This document shows positions 59,832-64,000 of a stretch of 64,000 nt of DNA, piece by piece; the first letter of the stretch is position 1; the number at the start of each line of letters is the position of its first letter. The notes under the pieces are model-generated. The model was given only the letters and a program-made list of their open reading frames with translations, was not told the DNA's origin and ran no database searches. This stretch comes from Micromonospora sp. NBC_00389 (lineage in GTDB: Bacteria; Actinomycetota; Actinomycetes; Mycobacteriales; Micromonosporaceae): positions 6,076,001 through 6,140,000 of the forward strand of contig NZ_CP107947.1 in assembly GCF_036059255.1 (NCBI RefSeq). Direction: 5' to 3'. Made by a program: the position numbers and the translations under genes.

Positions 59832-60830
59832 TCAGTTCCTCCTTCCGGTGACGGCGCCGGCGATGTCGCGACGGAGGAGAAAGCGCTGGAACAGCAGCGC
59901 CGCGATGAAGGAGATGACGAACAGGATCACGGCCACCGCGTTGCCGTAGCCCCAGAGCCGGGCGAAGAAGCCGTTGTCCACCATGTACGTCGCCATGGTG
60001 GCCGAGGCGCCGAGCGACCGGACCGCGGGCACCGAGGTCACCCAGATCACGTCGAAGACCTGCAACGAGCCGATCATCGACAGGAACATCCAGATCCGGA
60101 TCGTCGGGCCCAGCAGCGGGAGCGTGACGTGGCGCTGGGTCTGCCACCAGCTCGCGCCGTCGATCGCGGCGGCCTCGGTCAGCTCGGGCGGCACGTTCGA
60201 CAGTCCGGCGAGCAGGAGAATGATCGCGAAGCCGACGTACTTCCAGGTGAGGACAACCAGCAGCGTCCAGATGACGATGTCGAGGTCGGCGAGCCACGCC
60301 TGCACCAGGCTGCCCAGGCCGATCTGCCGCAGCAGCACGTCGATGGTCCCGCCGCCGGTGAGGATCAACTTCCACATGATGCCGACGGTGACTTCGGCGA
60401 GGACGTACGGCACGAACACCAGGAGCCGGAACACGGTGCGGCCGCGGAAGCGACGGTTGAGCAGCAGGGCCACGGCCAGGGCGATGGGGCCCTGGAGCAG
60501 CAGCGACCCGAACACGATGATGGCGTTGTTGCGAAGAGCGTCCAGGAAGATCGGGTCCTGGAAGGCGAGGATGTAGTTGTTGAATCCGACGAACTCGGTG
60601 GGCGGCCCGACTCCGCGCCAGCGGAAGAGGCTGTAGTAGACCGCGAAGCCCATCGGCACCAGCACGAACATCACGTAGACGGCGACCGCCGGCGTGGTGA
60701 GCCCGATGATCTCGTACCACTTGCGTCTGGTCTCGGCAGCGCGGGACGACGGGCGTCGGGTGGCCGGGGGGCCCGCCGGCGGCACGGACGCGCCGCCGGC
60801 GGGGCTCAGGGTCGGGTTGGTGGAGGTCAC
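59832..60830 (-). CDS. Carbohydrate ABC transporter permease, MalF type
   Basis: A 332-residue permease. A hydrophilic, Pro-rich cytosolic lead (about 1-37) precedes the membrane segments. ELTEAAAIDGASWWQTQRHVTLPLLGPTIR is the EAA loop that contacts the ATPase. Its GTG start overlaps the solute-binding protein's stop (GTGA), and its stop is two bases from the MalG-type start, so the three are one translationally coupled set. The substrate follows from the binding protein and the GH3/CE7 neighbours: a beta-linked oligosaccharide. Confidence 0.92.
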   Translation of the reverse strand: MTSTNPTLSPAGGASVPPAGPPATRRPSSRAAETRRKWYEIIGLTTPAVAVYVMFVLVPMGFAVYYSLFRWRGVGPPTEFVGFNNYILAFQDPIFLDALRNNAIIVFGSLLLQGPIALAVALLLNRRFRGRTVFRLLVFVPYVLAEVTVGIMWKLILTGGGTIDVLLRQIGLGSLVQAWLADLDIVIWTLLVVLTWKYVGFAIILLLAGLSNVPPELTEAAAIDGASWWQTQRHVTLPLLGPTIRIWMFLSMIGSLQVFDVIWVTSVPAVRSLGASATMATYMVDNGFFARLWGYGNAVAVILFVISFIAALLFQRFLLRRDIAGAVTGRRN

Positions 60831-62134
60831 TTCTTCGCGGCCGCCTTCATCGCCTCGACGACCTTCTCCGGGGTGCCGTTGCCCGCGAAAATGGCGATGA
60901 CCGCGTCATTCATCGCGTTGCCGACGGTGCTGCCGAAGGCCGTGTCCAGCCAGAGCTGCACATACGTCGCACCCGAGGTGGCCTCCAGGATGGACTTCAG
61001 GGCGGGGTCGGCCACGCCGGCCTCCGCACCCTTGGCTACGGGCAGGCCGGTGCCGGTCCCGGCGAAGCCCTTCTGCACCTCGGGGCTCACGATGTACTTG
61101 AGGAACTCGACGCACTCGGCCGGGGCGTTCTTGGCGCAGGCGAACCCGTCGCCGCCGCCGAGGGCCGCCTTCGGGTCACCGGCGGAGCCGGCGATCGCCG
61201 GCACGGGGAACCAGCCGAGGAACTTCGTGAGCGCTTCGGGATCCTCGGCGACGGTCTCCAGGGTGCCCCTGTTCCAGTCGCCCATCAGCTCCATCGCGGC
61301 CTTGCCGTTGGCGACCAGCCCGTTGGCGCTGGTCGGGTCGTTCTGGCCCGGCGTCGCAATGAAGTTCGGCTGGAACGGGTTGGTGCCGATGAAGGTCTTC
61401 AGGTCCTGGCCCGCCTTGACGAAGCACGGGTCGTCGAAGACCAGGTCGACGGACGCCTTCTTGAGCGTGTCGACCGAGCAGGCACGCAGCGCGAAGTTGT
61501 ACCACCAGTGCGCGGCGGGCCACTTGTCACCGGCCCCCAGCGCGATCGGGATGACGTTGATGGCCTTGAGCTTCGTGACCGCCTGGTTGAGCTCATCGAA
61601 AGTGGTCGGAGGAGCGGTGATGCCCGCTTTCGCGAACATGTCCTTGTTGTACCAGATGCCCTCAATCCCCATCCGGTACGGCAGGCCGTACTGCTTGCCG
61701 TTCACCTGCCAGATCTCGGTCGCGCTGCCGATGTTGGCGACCTCGTCCTTGACCTGATCGGTGAGGTCCTTGAGGTAGTCGGCCTCCACCTGCTCACGCA
61801 TCTCGCCGCCGCCCCACGCCTGGAAGATGTCCGGCGGGTCGCTGGACAGCAGCGCGGCGGGGAGCCGGGTGCGCTGGAGTTGGTTGGTCTCGATCGCCTC
61901 GATCTGGACCGTGACGGTCGGGTGCAGTGCGGAGAAGTCCTTCGCGACCTTCTCCCAGTAGGTCTTGCCAGGCCCGTCCTGGGAGGCGTTGTGCCACCAG
62001 GTCAGGGTCACCGGGTTCTTGTAGAGCTCGTTCTCGGCGGGTGCCTCGCTGTCGCTGCCGTTACACCCGGCGACGAGCAGTGCGGTCGTCATTAACAGCG
62101 CCAGGGTGGCGCCCGCGCGGTGCTTCATCGCCAT
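60827..62134 (-). CDS. Extracellular sugar-binding lipoprotein of ABC transporter
   Basis: A 435-residue exported lipoprotein with lipobox LVAG-Cys24 and a family 1 solute-binding fold: VTLTWWHNASQDG, IFQAWGGGEMREQ, YGLPYRMGIEGIWYNKDMFAKAG, AAMELMGDWNRGT. It binds oligosaccharides outside the cell and delivers them to the two permeases. ATG at 62,134 lies eight bases after GAGGAG; GTG at 62,140 is too close to it. The upstream DNA is interrupted by an insertion sequence only 20 bp from the ATG. It is the first gene of the operon. Confidence 0.92.
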   Translation of the reverse strand: MAMKHRAGATLALLMTTALLVAGCNGSDSEAPAENELYKNPVTLTWWHNASQDGPGKTYWEKVAKDFSALHPTVTVQIEAIETNQLQRTRLPAALLSSDPPDIFQAWGGGEMREQVEADYLKDLTDQVKDEVANIGSATEIWQVNGKQYGLPYRMGIEGIWYNKDMFAKAGITAPPTTFDELNQAVTKLKAINVIPIALGAGDKWPAAHWWYNFALRACSVDTLKKASVDLVFDDPCFVKAGQDLKTFIGTNPFQPNFIATPGQNDPTSANGLVANGKAAMELMGDWNRGTLETVAEDPEALTKFLGWFPVPAIAGSAGDPKAALGGGDGFACAKNAPAECVEFLKYIVSPEVQKGFAGTGTGLPVAKGAEAGVADPALKSILEATSGATYVQLWLDTAFGSTVGNAMNDAVIAIFAGNGTPEKVVEAMKAAAKK

Positions 62135-62153
62135 CGACACGTCTCCTCGACTA

Positions 62154-63183
62154 AGGCGTGTTTCATAAGCCGGTCAGAGCCACTCGGTGATGATCGTGAT
62201 GGTGAGAACGGCTTGGAAGCGGACTGCCAGCTTGTCGTAGCGGGTGGCGACGCCGCGGTGGCGTTTGAGCCGGTTGATGCCGTTCTCCACGGCGTGGCGT
62301 AGCCGGTAGAGGTCCTTGTCGAACGCGGGTGGGCGGCCACCCTTGGAGCCTTTGGCCTTGCGATGGGCGTCCTGGTCGGTCTTGCTGGGGATGCAGGCCT
62401 GGATCCCGCGTGAGCGCAGATGACTGCGGTTGCCGCGGCTGGTGTAGGCCTTGTCGGCCAAGACCAGGTCGGGGCAGGTGCGGGGTCGACCCACGCCGAG
62501 GCGGGTCACATGGATGCGGCGCAGGACGGGGATGAACTGCGGGCTGTCACCACGGTGCCCGGCGGTCACGATCAGGGAGAGGACCTTCTGTCCCTGCTCG
62601 CAGGCCAGATGAGTCTTGGTGGTCAGCCCGCCGCGCGATCGGCCCAACGCGTGATCGGCCGGCTCGTCGTGCACCCCGCCGGGCGGCTCCTTCTGCAGAT
62701 GCCCGTCGGTGCGGGCTCCGGCGGCGTGCTGGTGGGCGCGGCTGGTCATCGAGTCCACGCTCACCGTCCAACCGATCCGGCCGGTCGCGTCGCCAGCGGC
62801 TTGCAGCGCGGACAGGATCTTGTCCCAGGTTCCGTCACGCTGCCAGCGGCGGAACAGGCCGTAGACGGTGGGCCAGGGCGCGTACTCGGACGGGACGTCA
62901 CGCCACGGGGCACCGATCCGGATCCGCCACCGGATCCCGTCAATGAGCTGTCGTTTCTTCCACTTCGGCGGACGACCCGTCCTCGGCACGGCAGGCAGCA
63001 ACGGAGCCAGAACAGCCCACTGCCCGTCGGTCAGGTCATGCCGCCTCGTCACCGCTACGCTGGGCACGAGGTCTCCGGTATGAAGTTCTTGCTTGGTCGC
63101 AGAACCAGTTACCGGAGACCTCTTCAGCTGTCGATCACCGCCACGCGGTGACTTCGATCAGACTCCACTTTTGAAACACGCCT
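62154..63183 (-). mobile_element. Intact IS5-family insertion sequence, 1030 bp
   Basis: Imperfect terminal inverted repeats AGGCGTGTTTCA-T-AAG (left) and AGGCGTGTTTCA-A-AAG (right, read inward) bound one transposase ORF. TA flanks both ends (62,152-62,153 and 63,184-63,185) as the target duplication, as in IS5-family groups that duplicate TA. The element lies between the sugar-operon promoter and the RBS of its first gene, in the same orientation as the operon. Confidence 0.88.
62174..63067 (-). CDS. IS5-family DDE transposase
   Basis: A 297-residue single-frame transposase. The N-terminal RRHDLTDGQWAVLAPLLP and GRPPKWKKRQLIDGIRWRIRIGAPWRDVP form the DUF4096-like DNA-binding part. DDE-type acidic residues are Asp in VSVDSMTSRAHQ, Asp in VLADKAYTS and Glu in RHAVENGINRLKRHRG. 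No frameshift or stop is present, so the element looks active or recently so. The coding strand equals the sugar operon, so read-through from the operon promoter would transcribe it. Confidence 0.92.
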   Translation of the reverse strand: MPSVAVTRRHDLTDGQWAVLAPLLPAVPRTGRPPKWKKRQLIDGIRWRIRIGAPWRDVPSEYAPWPTVYGLFRRWQRDGTWDKILSALQAAGDATGRIGWTVSVDSMTSRAHQHAAGARTDGHLQKEPPGGVHDEPADHALGRSRGGLTTKTHLACEQGQKVLSLIVTAGHRGDSPQFIPVLRRIHVTRLGVGRPRTCPDLVLADKAYTSRGNRSHLRSRGIQACIPSKTDQDAHRKAKGSKGGRPPAFDKDLYRLRHAVENGINRLKRHRGVATRYDKLAVRFQAVLTITIITEWL

Positions 63184-63211
63184 TAGCAGTGGCGGTACTT
63201 AGGTGCGGCGA

Positions 63212-63259
63212 GTTTTACAGTCACGCAACGGGGTGTCAACCGTTGTCGATAACGTTTTC
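63212..63259 (-). promoter_or_regulatory. Native promoter and LacI-type operator of the sugar operon
   Basis: On the minus strand TTGACA (63,239-63,234) and TAAAAC (63,217-63,212), 16 bp apart, form a near-consensus promoter pointing toward the IS and operon. GATAACGTTTTC at 63,248-63,259 is close to the LacI-family palindrome GAAAACGTTTTC. The transcript would start about 20 bp before the right end of the IS. Confidence 0.6.
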
Positions 63260-63303
63260 TACCCCTCGCGACGAGTCCCAGGTGGCCCACTATCATCGTC
63301 GGC

Positions 63304-64000
63304 GTGACCTTCCCTGAGCGTGTCAAGATGTCGGACGTGGCCCGTACGGCCGGCGTCTCGGTGGCGACCGTGTCGAAGGTCGTCAACGGTCGCTACGGCG
63401 TGGCGCAGGCGACCGTGGAGCGCGTCCGGGAGGTCATCCACCAGCTCGGCTACGAGGCCAGCCTGGGAGCGCAGAGCCTGCGCAGCCACCGGACGAACGT
63501 CCTGGGCATCCTGGTCGCCGAGTTCGAGCCGTTCTCGACCGAGCTGCTCAAGGGCGCGTCGAAGGAGGTCGCCGGCACCGGCTACCAACTGCTGGCCTAC
63601 TCCGGCGGCGACGGCGACGGCACGGCCGTCGGCTGGGAGCGGCGCTCGCTGGCCCGCCTGTCCGGGACGCTCATCGACGGGGCGGTGATCGTCACGCCGA
63701 CGGTGGTCGAGACCAAGCAGGGCTTCCATGTCGTGGCCGTCGACCCCCACACCGGCCCGTCGGGGCTGCCCACCGTCGACTCGGACAACTTCGCCGGCGC
63801 GGTGCTCGCGACCAACTACCTGCTGTCGCTCGGCCACCGCCGCATCGGCCACATCAGCGGTCGCCCCGACCTCGAGTCGGCGCGCCTTCGCGAGGCCGGC
63901 TTCCGCCGAGCCATGGCCGACGCGGGCGTCGCGGTCGACGAACGACTCGTCCGCGTCGGCGGTTTCCGGGTCGAGAGCGCCGCCGCCACGGCCGCGGAAC
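63304..64000 (+). CDS. LacI-family sugar-responsive repressor, C-terminus beyond window
   Basis: The first 232 residues are visible. The helix-turn-helix is MSDVARTAGVSVATVSKVVNGR and the hinge helix QLGYEASLGAQSLRS; the sugar-binding core shows VLGILVAEFEPFSTELLKG and LLSLGHRRIGHISG. The GTG start has TATCAT eight bases before, suggesting a leaderless mRNA. It is divergent from the ABC/GH3/CE7 operon and probably represses it until an oligosaccharide or its product binds. The operator GATAACGTTTTC lies between them, on the regulator side of the IS. Confidence 0.88.
   Translation, partial: MTFPERVKMSDVARTAGVSVATVSKVVNGRYGVAQATVERVREVIHQLGYEASLGAQSLRSHRTNVLGILVAEFEPFSTELLKGASKEVAGTGYQLLAYSGGDGDGTAVGWERRSLARLSGTLIDGAVIVTPTVVETKQGFHVVAVDPHTGPSGLPTVDSDNFAGAVLATNYLLSLGHRRIGHISGRPDLESARLREAGFRRAMADAGVAVDERLVRVGGFRVESAAATAAE

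Noticed and set aside
58966..60720. A 584-codon minus-strand frame giving a longer MalG-type permease
   Set aside because: Only the part after GTG 59,829 is permease-like and it has a good ribosome binding site. The upstream part overlaps the MalF-type gene in another frame.

Overview
The window is a very GC-rich stretch of actinomycete chromosome with strong GC bias at third codon positions, GTG starts, several apparently leaderless starts, Tat and lipoprotein secretion signals, an RpfA-type transglycosylase under a ydaO (c-di-AMP) riboswitch, SigE-family sigma factors and DIP1984/DUF3152-type actinobacterial proteins. I infer a Micromonospora-like member of the Micromonosporaceae. Gene density is high. 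One intact insertion sequence is present; I see no prophage, CRISPR array or rRNA.

Layout. 1-8.9 kb: a truncated RtcB-type RNA ligase, an SDR oxidoreductase, a two-TM/PLD-like protein, a Cys-cluster/pentapeptide-repeat protein, a divergent MarR/MFS pair whose start codons lie in one palindrome, RNase HI, lycopene cyclase and another MFS exporter. 9-16.4 kb: a wall-associated protein with a class F sortase, a CorA channel, an MBL hydrolase, a GDSL hydrolase, a YchJ-like protein, a DUF4287/START-like gene behind a foldable leader and coupled to a VOC gene, and an MFS protein. 16.5-25.3 kb: a mechanosensitive-channel-like protein with tandem ATQVV motifs, a slipin, a class II tRNA-like sequence with a GCA anticodon, a Tat-exported amidase, an FMN glutamate-synthase-like protein, two coupled GNAT genes, and DinB polymerase with a LexA-like box at its start. 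25.3-39 kb: Rpf transglycosylase with its riboswitch, HtpG, an SDR with a palindromic upstream site, a secreted M28 aminopeptidase, a hybrid histidine kinase ending in an RsbW-like ATPase, a SigE-family sigma factor coupled to a membrane partner, a DUF3152 lipoprotein, and a secreted protein fusing a snapalysin metalloprotease to a trypsin. 39-47.3 kb: response regulator, histidine kinase and GerMN lipoprotein in an MtrAB-LpqB-like order, an inositol-phosphate synthase of atypical composition, and a TetR/DHA2 exporter pair. 47.3-52.1 kb: a second, complete RtcB, a 43-codon ORF, an Otr(A)/Tet(M)-type ribosome-protection GTPase with an overlapping leader ORF, and a divergent WYL regulator; related ATTGCGG palindromes lie on both sides of the GTPase gene. 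52-64 kb: a ThuA-ricin secreted protein, a secreted VanX-like peptidase, and a glycan-uptake operon (solute-binding protein, two permeases, GH3 glycosidase, CE7 esterase) facing a LacI regulator, with an IS5-family element in the operon's 5' UTR.

How parts work together. The 55-64 kb block is a LacI-controlled oligosaccharide import and hydrolysis system, probably for acetylated xylan or a related beta-glycan, without its own ATPase. The 47-52 kb block pairs ribosome protection with RNA ligation and a ligand-sensing regulator, so it may respond to translation stress; this is inference. Many other genes serve the envelope: sortase, Rpf, amidase, VanX-like peptidase, two-component systems, sigma factor and secreted proteases.
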